From assembly GCF_027595985.1 (NCBI RefSeq), contig NC_073313.1, positions 82,772,494 through 82,836,493 of the forward strand: a DNA stretch of 64,000 bases. Direction: 5' to 3'. The DNA is from Sorex araneus (taxonomy: Eukaryota; Chordata; Mammalia; Eulipotyphla; Soricidae). Position 1 is the stretch's first letter. Each line of letters starts with the position of its first letter. This document shows positions 1 through 9,943 of this stretch, piece after piece. Position numbers and translations under genes: made by a program. The notes under the pieces were generated by a model. The model was not told the origin of the DNA, searched no databases, and saw only the letters and a program-made list of their open reading frames with translations.

Positions 1-182
1 CCTGCCATAGAAGAAGGCAGGGGGTCGGGGGGGGGGTGGCTTGAAGGGTTGGGTGGGAAACTGGGGAGACTGGTGCTGGGAAATTACACTGGTGAGGGAT
101 GGGTGTTGGAACATTGTATGACTAAAACACAATCATGAACAAGTTTGTAATGCTCTTTCTCATGATGATTCAATTAAAAAAA
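1..182 (+). mobile_element. L1 LINE 3' end (3'UTR and A-rich tail)
   Basis: The stretch with 'ctggtgctgggaaatt', 'ggatgggtgttggaac', 'atcatgaacaagtttgtaa' and 'gattcaattaaaaaaa' matches the 3' ends of the L1 copies at 4.2-4.65 kb and 11.0-11.3 kb in this window. Only the 3' end is inside the window. The MRPL2 retrocopy that follows was inserted into or directly after its A-rich tail. Confidence 0.75.
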
Positions 183-192
183 AGGAAAGAAA
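183..192 (+). repeat. Target-site duplication, left copy, of the MRPL2 retrocopy
   Basis: AGGAAAGAAA here is repeated exactly at 1178-1187, just after the A tail. This marks the insertion boundaries. Confidence 0.85.
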
Positions 193-1177
193 GACCTGGC
201 CGAGGGTGATGGTGGCGTGCTGCGCTTAGTGGAGCCGGGTCGTCCTCATGGCGCTGCGGGGGCTGGCCCGCGCTCTGGGCGCTCTGAGTCTGGCTCCCCG
301 GGCCGTCCAGGTGCCACACAGTGCCGTCCTCCAGCCGCCCTCCGCCCTGGCGCTGCCCCCTCTCGCCCATTCCTTACCTCTGCAGCCCTTCCTGCTAAGT
401 TGGGCTCCTGGAAGAGCCGTACCAAGTATACGGTCATGCCAGTGAAGATGAGGAAATCTGGGGGCCGAAACCACACAGGCCGAATCCAAGTGCACGGGAT
501 TGGTGGGGGCCACAAGCAGCGTTATCGCATGATTGACTTTCTGCAGTTCCGGCCCGAGCAAGAAGCCAACCCAGGGCCCTTTGAGGAGAAAATCATCACC
601 GTCCGCTATGACCCCTGTAGGTCAGAAGACATAGCTCTAGTTGCTGGAGGCAGCCGGAAACGCTGGATCATTGCTACAGAAAACATGCAGGCCGGAGATA
701 TAATCCTGAACTCGAATCAGATAGGCCGAATGGCAGTTGCTGCTCGGGAAGGGGACGCACATCCTCTTGGGGCCTTGCCTGTGGGGACCCTCGTCAACAA
801 CGTGGAGAGCGAACCAGGCAGGGGGGCCCAGTATATCCGAGCCGCAGGGACCTGTGGTGTCCTGCTCCGGAAGGTCAACGGGACGGCCATCATCCAGCTC
901 CCTTCCAAGCGACAGATGCAGGTCCTGGAGACGTGCATAGCCACAGTGGGCCGAGTATCCAACGCTGATCACGACCAGCGGGTCATCGGCAAGGCCGGCC
1001 GCAACCGCTGGCTGGGCAAGCGGCCTTCCAGCGGGCTGTGGCATCGCAAGGGGGGCTGGGCAGGCCGCAAGATTCGGCCGCTGCCCCCCATGAAGAGTTA
1101 CGTGAAGCTGCCCTCGGCGGCCGCCCGGAGCTGATAAAACGCCCTAATAAAACGACCCCTTACTTGCCAAAAAAAAT
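193..1177 (+). pseudogene. MRPL2: MRPL2 processed retrocopy (mitochondrial ribosomal protein L2, uL2m), frameshifted near the N-terminus
   Basis: The parent gene encodes uL2m, a core protein of the mitochondrial large ribosomal subunit near the peptidyl-transferase centre. This copy is intronless. The authentic start is ATG 248 ([17 protein letters not shown]). A net one-base loss at about 350-370 shifts the frame, after which the MRPL2 core is uninterrupted (SWKSRTKYT..., [52 protein letters not shown]) to the stop at 1132-1134. A polyadenylation signal at about 1145 and a short A tail follow. A perfect 10-bp target duplication (AGGAAAGAAA, 183-192 and 1178-1187) brackets the copy, so it was made by L1 machinery. 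A frame opening at ATG 217 runs through to the stop and gives 305 codons with a novel Arg-rich N-terminus. Recognition is by memory of human MRPL2. Expression cannot be judged from the sequence. Confidence 0.93.
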
Positions 1178-1187
1178 AGGAAAGAAA
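1178..1187 (+). repeat. Target-site duplication, right copy, of the MRPL2 retrocopy
   Basis: Exact repeat of 183-192, directly after the A-rich tail of the retrocopy. Confidence 0.85.
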
Positions 1188-1448
1188 AGTCCTCTCTATT
1201 TGAGATCATAGCAAATTGAACAATGGGGAAAGTAGCTGAACTTTTGATATAAAGACAGGGATCTGTTATTTCTGTAATACAATATCTGAATTTGTTATTC
1301 TGTAAAATTTCTGATATTTGTGATCATATTTACTTTGTGTTCTTTGGGGTTGCTCTATAAGTAAGTTGACATGGGAATAAACATACACAGGGACAATGAG
1401 AAAGGGTATTGGGTACATTTGGGGGAGCCAGTAAAGTGACTCTAGTAT
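1188..1448. other. Unassigned intergenic DNA
   Basis: AT-rich. I recognise no gene or repeat family here. Confidence 0.5.
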
Positions 1449-2105
1449 CACTATATCACTGTATCACTGTCATCCCGTTGTTCATCGATTTGCTTGAGCA
1501 GGCACCAGTAACGTCTCCATTCATTCTAGCCCTGAGATTTTAGTAGTCACTCCTTACTCGTCTTTCCCAAAGGTGCCACATTGGAGGCTCTTTCAGGGTC
1601 AGGGGAATGAAACCCATCATTGTTGCTGTTTTTGGCATATCGAATATGCCATGGGGAGCTTGCCAGGCTCTGTTGTGCGGGCAGGATACTATTGGTAGCT
1701 TGCTGAGTTCTCTTGACAGGGAGAACTTGACAATAAGAGGTTGTGTGGCCGCATTCGCTTCTGGGAGCTTTGTTTTATAGTCTCTGGATCTTGGCCGTTG
1801 ATGGGATTACATGGCTGGGGCAGTTTGTGAGTGTGACTGCAAAACTACTGGAAAATGGGGGATCTGGGTGGAGGAGGCCCAATCCCAATCTGAGTATGCT
1901 TGGAGATCTCAGCCCCGGGTCCTTCATACCCGGGTTCCTCTGCCGGTTCCTTCATGTGTGTGGAGGGGGTCCTTGAGCATGGCTGTGGCTGAGTTCCGAT
2001 GGTCTTTGGCTGCTGGGGCTCTGCTCGGTGCAGGGAGGGAAACTTAACCCACCTCTCTCTGAGTAGCCCCAGTGAAGACAGCCAGGCGCAGGAGCAGGAG
2101 ACTCT
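1449..2105 (-). mobile_element. Non-autonomous RTE derivative: RTE leader joined directly to the RTE 3' end
   Basis: On the minus strand the right part carries the leader sequence also seen at the 5' end of the large RTE (about 17790-17970): 'gagcctggcaagct', 'atatgccaaaaacag' and 'ctgaaagagcc', ending in 'aaatctcagggct'. It then jumps to the RTE 3' end, 'atggagacgttactgg' through 'aaatcgatgaacaacggg', closing in short repeats of the 'gatacagt' type at 1449-1475. The roughly 3-kb coding region is missing. The outer 5' part (about 1740-2105) is not shared with the large copy, so its 5' boundary is approximate. Confidence 0.75.
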
Positions 2106-2150
2106 AATAATATATATATATATAATATTATATAATAATATATATTAGGA
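2105..2150. repeat. AT-rich microsatellite (TA)n
   Basis: Imperfect alternating TA tract between two RTE-derived fragments. Confidence 0.8.
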
Positions 2151-2154
2151 CTAA

Positions 2155-2260
2155 TATTACTTGTCATCCCATTGTTCATTGATTTTTTGAGCAGGCGCCA
2201 GTAACGTCTCCATTCATCCCTGTCATTTGCTAGTGTAGCCCAATGGTGTCTGCTCTCATA
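2155..2260 (-). mobile_element. 5'-truncated RTE 3'-end fragment
   Basis: Reads 'cttgtcatcccattg', 'gtaacgtctccattcatccc' and 'agcccaatggtgtctgctc', the same order as the 3' end of the full RTE at 14745-14845. It encodes only the last few ORF residues and the 3' tail. Confidence 0.8.
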
Positions 2261-2300
2261 TTTTCAAAATAAAACAATTTCACTTAACTCAAATAATTAA

Positions 2301-2485
2301 GGGCTGGAAAGATGGTACAGCAGGTAGAACACTTTCCTTTCACATGGCCGAGTCGGGTTCGATTCCTGGCACCCCATATGTCCCCCCTTCCCTAGCCCAG
2401 TCCTGCCAGGAGTGAACCCTGAATGCAGAGCCATGAATAATCTCTGAACACTGCCTGGTGTGGCCCTCAAGCCAACAAATCAAAC
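2301..2485 (+). mobile_element. SOR-type SINE
   Basis: tRNA-like head with B box 'ggttcgattcc', then the conserved body ('tgccaggagtga', 'gcagagcc', 'ggtgtggccc') and an A-rich tail. It abuts the inverted L1. Confidence 0.85.
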
Positions 2486-2496
2486 AATGACATAAA

Positions 2497-3692
2497 ATTG
2501 TGGAGCATCTTTTCATGTGCCTTTTGGCCATTTGTATTTCTTTTTTGAGGAAACTTCTGTTCATTTCTTCTCCCCGTTTTTTGATGGGGTTGGAGGTTTT
2601 TTTCTTATACAGTTCTACTAGTGTCTTGTATATACTGGATATTAATCCCTTATCAGATGGGTATTGGGTAAATACTTTTTCCCATTCTGTGGGCTCTTTC
2701 TGTATTTTGGTCAGTGTTTCTTTTAAAGTGCAGAAGTTTCTTCTTAGTTTAATGTAGTACCATTTGTTTATGTTTGCTTCCATTTGCATGGTCAGTGCTG
2801 TTTTGTCCTTAAAGATACTTTTCGCTTCAATGTCATGGAGAGTTCTGCCTACATTTTCTTCTATGAACCTTATAGATTCATGTCTGATATTCAGGTCTTT
2901 AATCCATTTTGATCTGACTTTTGTGCCTGGCATTAGAGGTCAGAGTTCATATTTTTGCAGGTAGCTATCCAGTTTTCCCAGCACCACTTGTTCAAGAGGC
3001 TTTCCTTGTTCCACTTTGCATTTCTTGCTCCTTTGTCAAAGATTAAGTGGCCATATTTTTGGGGGTCTGTGACAGGATATTCAACTCTGTCCATTGGTCT
3101 GCAGGTCTGTTTTTATCCCAATACCATGCTGTTTTAATTACTACTGCTTTGTAGTAGGGTTTGAAGTTGGGGAAGTTGACGCCACCCATCTTCTTTTTTC
3201 CAAGGATTGCTTTAGCTATTCGTGGGGGTTTATTGTTCCATATAAATTTCAGGAGTCTTTTGTCTATTTATTTGAAAAATGTCATGGGTATCCTGATAGG
3301 GACTGCATTAAATTTGTATAGTGCTTTGGACAGTATTGCCATTTTGATAATGTTAATTCTCTCTATCCATGAGCAGGGGATGTGTCTCCATTTCCTAGTG
3401 TCCTCCTTTATTTCTTGAAGTAGTGTTTTGTAATTTTCCTTGTATAGGTCCTTCACCTCTTTGGTTTACGTTGATTCCAAGGTACTTGATTTTCTGAGGT
3501 ACTATTGTGAACGGGATTGTTTTTTAATGTCTCTTTCTTCTCTTTCATTGTTTGTATATAAGAAAGCCATGGACTTTTGGGTGTTGATTTTGTACCCTAC
3601 CACTTTACTCTATCAACCTATTGTTTCTAGGAGCTTTTCTGTAGAGTCTTTAGGGTTTTCCAAGTATAGTATCATATCATAGACATTGCTAG
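2497..3692 (-). mobile_element. L1 LINE, inverted 5' segment (ORF2 reverse-transcriptase C-terminal part)
   Basis: Minus-strand reading gives L1 ORF2 in order: a 'YTNN' region near 3555, then '[20 protein letters not shown]' and 'PMTFFK' (3268-3430), 'WIKDLNIRHESIRFIEENVG' (about 2900), 'SDKGLISSIYK' (about 2660), ending 'MAKRHMKRCST' near 2500. Several frameshifts make it non-functional. This is the inverted half of one L1 insertion whose other half continues on the plus strand from 3693. Confidence 0.92.
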
Positions 3693-4652
3693 TCACCAGG
3701 GAGATGCAAATCAAAACAACAATGAGATATCATCTCACACCACAGAGACTGGTACTCATTCAAAGCAACCAGTGCTGGCGTGGATGTGGGGAAAAAGGGA
3801 TGCTCCTTCACTGTTGGTGGGAATGCCAACTGGTCCACCCTTTCTGGAAAACAATATGGACAGTCCTTCCAAAACTAGAAATTGAGCTTCCATATGACCC
3901 CGTGATACCACTTCTGGGAATATATCCAGAGAATGGAAAAAAGCACAGTAGAAATAACATCTGTACCTATATATTCATTGCAGCACTGTTCACAATAGCC
4001 AAAATATGGAAACAACCCGAGTGCCCTAAAACAGATGACTGGTTAAAGAAACTTTGCTACATCTACACAATGGAATACTATGCAGCTGTTAGGAGAGATG
4101 AAGTCATGAAATTTGCTTATAAATGGATAAACATGGAGAGCATCATGCTAAGTGAAATGAGTCAGAAAGAGAGGGACAGATATAAAAGTACTGCACTCAT
4201 TTGTGGATTATAGAATGACATCACTTGAGGATGACACCCAAGGACAGTAGATACAAGGGTCAAGGGGATTGCCCCATAGCTGGAAGAGTGCTTCATGAGT
4301 GGAGGGGAGAAGGCAGATGGAATAGAGAAGGGATCACTAAGAAAATGATGGCTGGAGGAATCAGTTGGGATGGGCGATGCGTGCCGAAAGTAGATAATGG
4401 ACCAAACATGATGACCTCTCAGTGTGTGTGTTGCAAGCCATAATGCACAAAAGTAGAGAGAGAGTATATGGGGAATGTTGTCTGCCATGGAGGCAGGGTG
4501 AGGGTGGGAAAGGGGGGGCATGCCCGGGATATTGGTGGTGGTGAATGTACACTGGTGGAGGGATGTGCGTTTGATCATTGTGAGATTGTAACCCAAACAT
4601 GAAAGCTTGTAACTATCTCACGGTGATTCAATAAATTTTTTTTAAAAAAACA
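3693..4652 (+). mobile_element. L1 LINE, sense 3' segment (ORF2 C-terminus, 3'UTR, poly(A))
   Basis: Starts in ORF2 exactly where the inverted half stops: '[15 protein letters not shown]', '[17 protein letters not shown]', '[13 protein letters not shown]', '[20 protein letters not shown]' and '[15 protein letters not shown]', with the ORF ending near 4213. The L1 3'UTR and an 'aataaa' plus A tail follow at about 4630-4650. The sequence 'acataaa' at 2490-2496 recurs at 4653-4659 and is the likely short target duplication of the whole inverted insertion. Confidence 0.92.
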
Positions 4653-4659
4653 ACATAAA

Positions 4660-5015
4660 GAGTAATCATGTTCTCAGATCAGATAATTTACCAAATTTCT
4701 CCACTCCCCCATGCACACCCCAAAGCATGCACACTCTACTTCATTCCTGCAGGGGAAACTTATATACAATCCACAAGGGTGGGGTGGGCCCCGGGAGGCC
4801 ACTCAGCAGTGCTCAGAGGCCACTGGCACCTTGAGGGAATTAGGGGGTGACCAAAGCCAGATGGTCAGTCTGAGGTGGGGGTGAACACTGGAGCAGCAGA
4901 ATAGATGATGGAGCTGGAGGATGGATAATAAGAAAGGAGGATGACCAGCCATGGATTTGAATGGTGGGAACTGTGAGGGGATGGTAGAGATGGAGATGGG
5001 GGAGGAGCAGTTAGT
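4660..5015. other. Unassigned DNA with weak SINE remnants
   Basis: I see no gene. The phrase 'cagcagtgctcagaggcc' near 4803 may be a degenerate SINE piece. From about 4900 'gatgatggagctgg'-like motifs lead into the minisatellite. Confidence 0.4.
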
Positions 5016-5582
5016 GAAAGTTGGAGCTGCTGGATGATGGTGCTGCCGGATGATAGAACGGCTAGATGATGGAGCTGCCGGATGATGGAGCTGCTGGATG
5101 ATGGAGCTAGTGGATGAGAGAGCTGCTGGATGTTATAGCTTCCAGATGATGGAGCCGCTAGGTCATGGAGCTAATGGATGATTGAGCTACTGGATGATAG
5201 AGCTGCTGGATGATGGAGCTGATGAATGATGGAGCTACTGAATGATGGAGTTACTGGATGATGGAGCTGTCGGATGATGGAGCTGCCAGATGATGGGGCT
5301 GCCGGATGATGGAATTTCCGGATGATGGAGCTGCTGGATGATGGAGCTGCCAGATGATGGAGCTACCGGATGATGGAGCTGCTGGATGATTAAGCTGCTA
5401 GATGATGGAGCTGTCGGATGATGGAGCTGCTAGATGATGGAGCTGCTGGGTCATGGAGCTGCTAGATGATTTAGCTGCCAGATCCAGTATCATCTAGCAG
5501 CTCCATCATCCAGCAGCTCCATCATTTAGCAGCTCCATCATCCAGCAGCTCTATCATCCAGAAGCTCCATCATCTGGCAACT
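5016..5582. repeat. 16-bp minisatellite with an inverted arm
   Basis: About 28 imperfect direct copies of a 16-bp unit, GATGATGGAGCTGCTG, run from 5016 to about 5482. From about 5490 to 5580 the same unit continues in the opposite orientation (CAGCAGCTCCATCATC). The array therefore forms a long imperfect inverted repeat with its centre near 5485. Confidence 0.9.
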
Positions 5583-5654
5583 TTACATACCAATAACCAT
5601 AAACACTAACACCATTAGTAATCATATTACATAACCTATAATTTTTTGAAAATG

Positions 5655-5815
5655 AGCTGGGAAATTGTATAAGGGTTTAGGTACACAGTTGATCCTGGTT
5701 TGATTCTTGGCACCTCATGTGGTCCCCCAAGTACCACCAGGAGTGATCCCTGAATTGAGTCAGGAGAAGACCGGACCATAGCTTAGTGTGACAAAACCCT
5801 CCCCCCAAATCTTAA
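5655..5815 (+). mobile_element. Degenerate SOR-type SINE
   Basis: Recognisable 'ggtttgattcttggca', 'tggtcccccaag' and 'ccaggagtgatccctga'. The head and tail are poorly preserved. Confidence 0.7.
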
Positions 5816-5836
5816 AATAGAAAGAAAAAGTAAGTT

Positions 5837-6460
5837 AACATGAATGAACCTTGGAGACATTGCTCTGAGTAACATAAATCAGGTAGAGAAAGCCATATAT
5901 TGTAAGATGTCACTTCCCTGTGGAATCTAAAAACTAAAACAGACAAACAAATAAATCTCAACAATATAAAGAAAAGATTGGAAGATGGCCAAAATGCATG
6001 AAAAATGGTGAAAAAAATTAAATTTCCCCTTATAAAGTCTGGGACTTAATTCAAAGCATGGCAACTACAGTTGGCAATATTTCATTGAATATCTGAAACT
6101 TGTTAGAAGAATAAATATTTTTCTTGTGTTTTGGGAAGTGTACTACACCTGGTGGTGCTCAGGGCTTACTCCTAGTTCTGTGCTCAAGGATCACTCCTGG
6201 TAGACTCAGGGAAAAATATAGGGTGCTGGCGTTTAGAACCAGAGTCAGGCACATGCAAGGCAAGGGTCTTACCCACTGTACTAATCCAGCCTCCAAAGAA
6301 TAAATCTCAAAATATTCAGAAAAAATTCATGTGACTATGTATGGAGCCAGATACTAACTAGATTTGTTGTACTACTCATTTTCACAATGAACCATTGTGT
6401 TTTACACATGAATTGATTTTTATGTCAATTATTATTCAATAATGTATATTTTTAAAGTAA
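5837..6460 (+). mobile_element. Old L1 (L1MA-type) 3'UTR, split by a SINE
   Basis: 'atgaaccttggagacatt', 'gtgactatgtatggagcc' and 'ttttatgtcaattattattc' match the old placental L1 3'UTR. The element is interrupted by the minus-strand SINE at 6117-6295 and ends near 6460. Confidence 0.65.
6117..6295 (-). mobile_element. SOR-type SINE inserted in an L1 3'UTR
   Basis: Reverse-complement SINE. Target duplication AAGAATAAAT at 6107-6116 and 6296-6305. Confidence 0.85.
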
Positions 6461-6484
6461 GCTAATAAACGAGATGAGGGTTTG

Positions 6485-6637
6485 CCAGTATTCAGAGGGC
6501 CACTTCTTATTTATACTCAGTGGGCCACTCCTGGTGGTATGGTGCTCAGGGAACCATGAGGTGGAGAGGACAGAACCCAGGAATCCCACATGCAAATTAT
6601 GCAATCCTGTCAGTTGTGCTATTTCTCTAGCCCAAGA
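6485..6637 (-). mobile_element. Degenerate SOR-type SINE
   Basis: 'gctcagggaacc', 'cacatgcaaat' and 'gctatttctctagccc' mark a diverged minus-strand copy. Confidence 0.7.
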
Positions 6638-6687
6638 ACATCATGTTTTAAAAACAAATTTATGGAAATTGATTTTTGAAGATGTTT

Positions 6688-6841
6688 GGACCACACACAG
6701 CTGTTCTCAGAGCTTCCTCTTGGCTCTGTGTTCAGGGATCACTCCTTGTGGGGCTCAGAGAATCCTATGCAACGCCTATCTAGCATGTGTGAGCTGCGTG
6801 CAAGGCAAGTTCTTTATGCACATTACTATCTCTCCAGTCCT
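6688..6841 (-). mobile_element. Degenerate SOR-type SINE
   Basis: 'ggctctgtgttcagggatca', 'tgcaaggcaagt' and 'actatctctccagtcc' on the minus strand. Confidence 0.75.
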
Positions 6842-7132
6842 GGAAACTAATTTTTATTTACAGACTATAGCAAGTCTGAAACTGTCTTTTATTGTCACAT
6901 TTTTATTTTTCACATAATCACCAATGAGATCCCAACCTCTGTCATCAAGAGCAAAGTCACATCGCTGGGGCTCTGCTTTTTTCAACTCAAACCTAGGAGA
7001 CTAAAATGAAAAAAGGGAGTCAACTTTACCTTACAAGCTTCAATAAGTTTACTGAATTTCTGGAACAGAAACGAGTTTGCTTTCACCAACCCATGCAGTT
7101 ACCTGAGTGCCACGTGTTAAAAGAAGCAGACT

Positions 7133-7328
7133 GGGCTGGACTGGTAGTACAGGGGATAGGTCGTTTGCCTTGCACATGGCCAACCCAAGTTCGATCCTTG
7201 GCACCCATAGGGTCCTCTGAGTCTACTAGGAGTAATTCCTGAGTGCAGAACCAGGAGTAACCACTGAGTACCGCTGCATGTGGCCCCAAGACGACAACAA
7301 TAATAACAACAACAATAACAACAACAAC
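7133..7328 (+). mobile_element. SOR-type SINE with (AAC)n tail
   Basis: Complete copy with B box 'agttcgatcc'. The tail is an (AAC/AAT)n microsatellite at 7290-7328. Target duplication AAAGAAGCAG at 7120-7129 and 7329-7338. Confidence 0.9.
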
Positions 7329-7567
7329 AAAGAAGCAGCCTGTGAAACAAGGACAGACGGAAAGTGAAGATCATGGGTTTCACTCACCCTCAAGTGAGTG
7401 TCTCACCTGCCCAACCAAATATTGAACAAGGATGGCAGGCATTGAACTATTTATCAGAAGCAAAAAAGGGAAAAAGTTAGAAAATGTGGGGCTGGAACAC
7501 ATTTGGTGTGGCCCTAAAACAAAACAAAAAAAGAGAAAGAAAATGTGTACTTATTTAATGTATTCAT

Positions 7568-7670
7568 CTTTTTTTTGTTTTAGTGCTCAGAGGGTACTCA
7601 CAGCTTTGTGCTTGGGGTTGCTCAGCCAAACGCAAGACAAGCAACTTAACTCTTGCTATCTCTAGAGTCT
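7568..7670 (-). mobile_element. Degenerate SINE fragment
   Basis: Only 'gctcagagggtactcac', 'tgtgcttgggg' and 'gctatctctagag' are recognisable. Plus-oriented SINE debris lies at about 7485-7525. Confidence 0.45.
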
Positions 7671-7759
7671 CTAGAAAATGTTGTTTTAAGAGCTCTGACG
7701 ACTGAGATGAATCAAACTATCACTATGGAAAATTTTGGCCATCAGAAACTGAGGGTTTA

Positions 7760-7925
7760 AAAGCTGGAACAAATGCACAGCAGGTAGGGCATTTGCCTTG
7801 CACTCTGCCTACCGGGGTTCTATTCCCAGCATCGCTTATGGTCCCCCAAGCACCATCAAGAGTAATTCCTGAGTGCATGAGCCAGGAGTAATCCCTGTGC
7901 ATCACCAGGTGTGACCCAAAAAGCA
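7760..7925 (+). mobile_element. SOR-type SINE whose tail became a giant microsatellite
   Basis: A full SINE ends in 'gtgacccaaaaagcaag' and passes straight into the AAAG/AAGG array. Target duplication GAAACTGAGGGTTTA (7745-7759) recurs as GAAATTGAGGGTTTA (8319-8333), so SINE and microsatellite together are one insertion. Confidence 0.9.
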
Positions 7926-7967
7926 AGAAAGCAAGAAAGAAAGCAAGAAAGCAAGAAAGCAAGAAAA

Positions 7968-8018
<51 letters not shown>

Positions 8019-8196
8019 GAAGGAAGGAAGGAAGGAAGGAAGGAAGGAAGGAAGGAAGGAAGGAAGGAAGGAAGGAAGGAAGGAAGGAAGGAAGGAAGGA
8101 AGGAAGGAAGGAAGGGAGGGAGGGAGGGAGGGAGGGAGGGAGGGAGGGAGGGAGGGAGAGAGAGAAAGAAATAAAAAGAAAGAAAGAAAGAAAGAA

Positions 8197-8269
<73 letters not shown>

Positions 8270-8318
8270 AGAAGAAAGAAAGAAAGAAAGGAAAGAAAGA
8301 AAGAAGGAAAGAAAGAAG
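7926..8318. repeat. Tetranucleotide microsatellite (AAAG)n/(AAGG)n/(AGGG)n
   Basis: About 390 bp of nearly pure purine on the plus strand: AAAG blocks outside, AAGG inside and a short AGGG block at about 8114-8156. The long Ser/Phe/Leu/Pro reading frames on the opposite strand are low-complexity artefacts. Confidence 0.95.
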
Positions 8319-8333
8319 GAAATTGAGGGTTTA

Positions 8334-8759
8334 GGGTATGCTGAGTACACATCCCAACTCTGAAACTAGCTAGTTCTGCAAACCTATGAGAGAAATGTAA
8401 CATCAGTTTTACCATCTGTAAAATGGGAAGAATAGAAGTAGTTGCTTCCTATTGCAAGAATATATTTAGGGGAGGAATGCAGAATCCTTAGCAGTGAGGA
8501 GTAAGTATACCAATATACCAATGAGGTGATAGAGATTAATTAACTAATGAAATATCTCAGCTAGAAATATGGACTCTTCATAGACATCAGGCTACTTTGG
8601 GATTGTTTAGAACCAATAGGAATGTTCTGAAGACAGGTCCAGACATTTTCCCCGGTGAAAAGGAAGGTCTAGGCCCACACATCCTAGAGAATAAGAGACC
8701 AGAATGATTGAATGGCCTTGCTTCTACTATGCCTGAAAACCTAGATTCACTTAGCATTT
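8334..8759. other. Unassigned intergenic DNA
   Basis: AT-rich single-copy-looking sequence. I recognise no gene or repeat. Confidence 0.5.
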
Positions 8760-8901
8760 GCTGTGGGACCATACCCAGTGGTATTCAGAAAGTCCTCTGA
8801 GCTCTGTGCTCAGGGATTGTTCCCCATGGTTCCAGGGATTGAACCACATTTGACCACATGCAAGGCAAACATCTTAACACCTATATGATATCTCTGGTCC
8901 C
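8760..8901 (-). mobile_element. SOR-type SINE, diverged
   Basis: 'tgctcagggattg', 'gggattgaacc', 'acatgcaaggcaaaca' and 'gatatctctggtccc' on the minus strand. Confidence 0.75.
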
Positions 8902-9249
8902 TAGATTCACTTCGGACCTGGAATTCATGAATGGTTTGGGGTGGAAGCCAAAATCTCCTTGACTTTGATTATGAAATGTATGTGTGTTTGCTTTTCTCCC
9001 CAAAAGTTGTTTGGATTTTATCTTATCTTTAAAGCTGGGTCTTTTTATAACCAGGTTAGAAAGAGCTGCTCTAGTCTGTGCAAGAAGCAGTTACTTCCTT
9101 CCTAGACAACTGATTTGGTAACCAGCTCCCTTGATCATTCTTCCACTGCCCTCCTACTGTTGGCTCAATCCCAGGTGAACCTCCCTGATTCTGTTTGTAC
9201 TCTTGACAGCAACCTTGCTCTCATCTCCAGCTGTCTTCACACAAACTTT
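8902..9249. other. Unassigned intergenic DNA
   Basis: I recognise nothing in this stretch. Confidence 0.5.
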
Positions 9250-9430
9250 GGGGCCAGAGCAACAGTATTGTGAGTAGGGTGCTTGCACATGGCCAACCTG
9301 GGTTTTATTCCCCACATCCCATATAGTCCCCCGAGCACTATCAGGAGTGATTCCTGAGTGCAGAATCAGGAGTAATCCCTGAGCACTGCAGGGTGTTGTC
9401 CCAAAACACCAACCAACCAATAAAAAACAT
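9250..9430 (+). mobile_element. SOR-type SINE
   Basis: Full-length copy: 'ggggccagagcaacagtatt', 'tcccccgagcactatcagg' and an A-rich tail (CCAA repeats). Confidence 0.85.
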
Positions 9431-9764
9431 AAAAATCTTTCTTTATACTGCAGCATTTTCTCCATTGGCTCCCATGATTCTGACCAGCTGCTCTCTGCTG
9501 CCCCCACTTGCTCAAACTAACAGGGAGTCTTTCTTACATTTACTACTGGGCAAAACGTGGTTCTAGAACTCAATGCAGTGTTGGTTCACGACCTTGCAGT
9601 TGCAGTTTTATTTCCAGAGCTCCAGAAGAGGTCTTGAAAATTGACTCAGAAAAGGCACAATGCTTGATGTCTGAGGTTTTATGCTCAGAGAACAGGTGCT
9701 TGAGATTTGGCACTCAGAAGACAATCTATTTCATTTATTTTTTATTTCTTTCTTTTATCTAGTT

Positions 9765-9905
9765 TGAGGACCACACATCTTGGAGCTCAAGGATTCCTCC
9801 TGGTTCTGGGAATACTCCTGGCAGTGCTCAGGGGACCCTTTGCACTAACCAGGGATGGAATCCAAGTTTTGCTGCATACAAGGCAAGTACTTTCTCTCTG
9901 GCTCA
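9765..9905 (-). mobile_element. SOR-type SINE, diverged
   Basis: 'ggcagtgctcaggggaccc', 'tgcatacaaggcaagtac' and 'tctctctggctc' on the minus strand. Confidence 0.75.
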
Positions 9906-9943
9906 AGGAATAATTTGTTTTCACAAAAGAGTCTGATTGAAGT

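Noticed and set aside
7723-8415. Long Ser/Phe/Leu/Pro-rich frames on the minus strand
   Set aside because: Translation of the AAAG/AAGG microsatellite.
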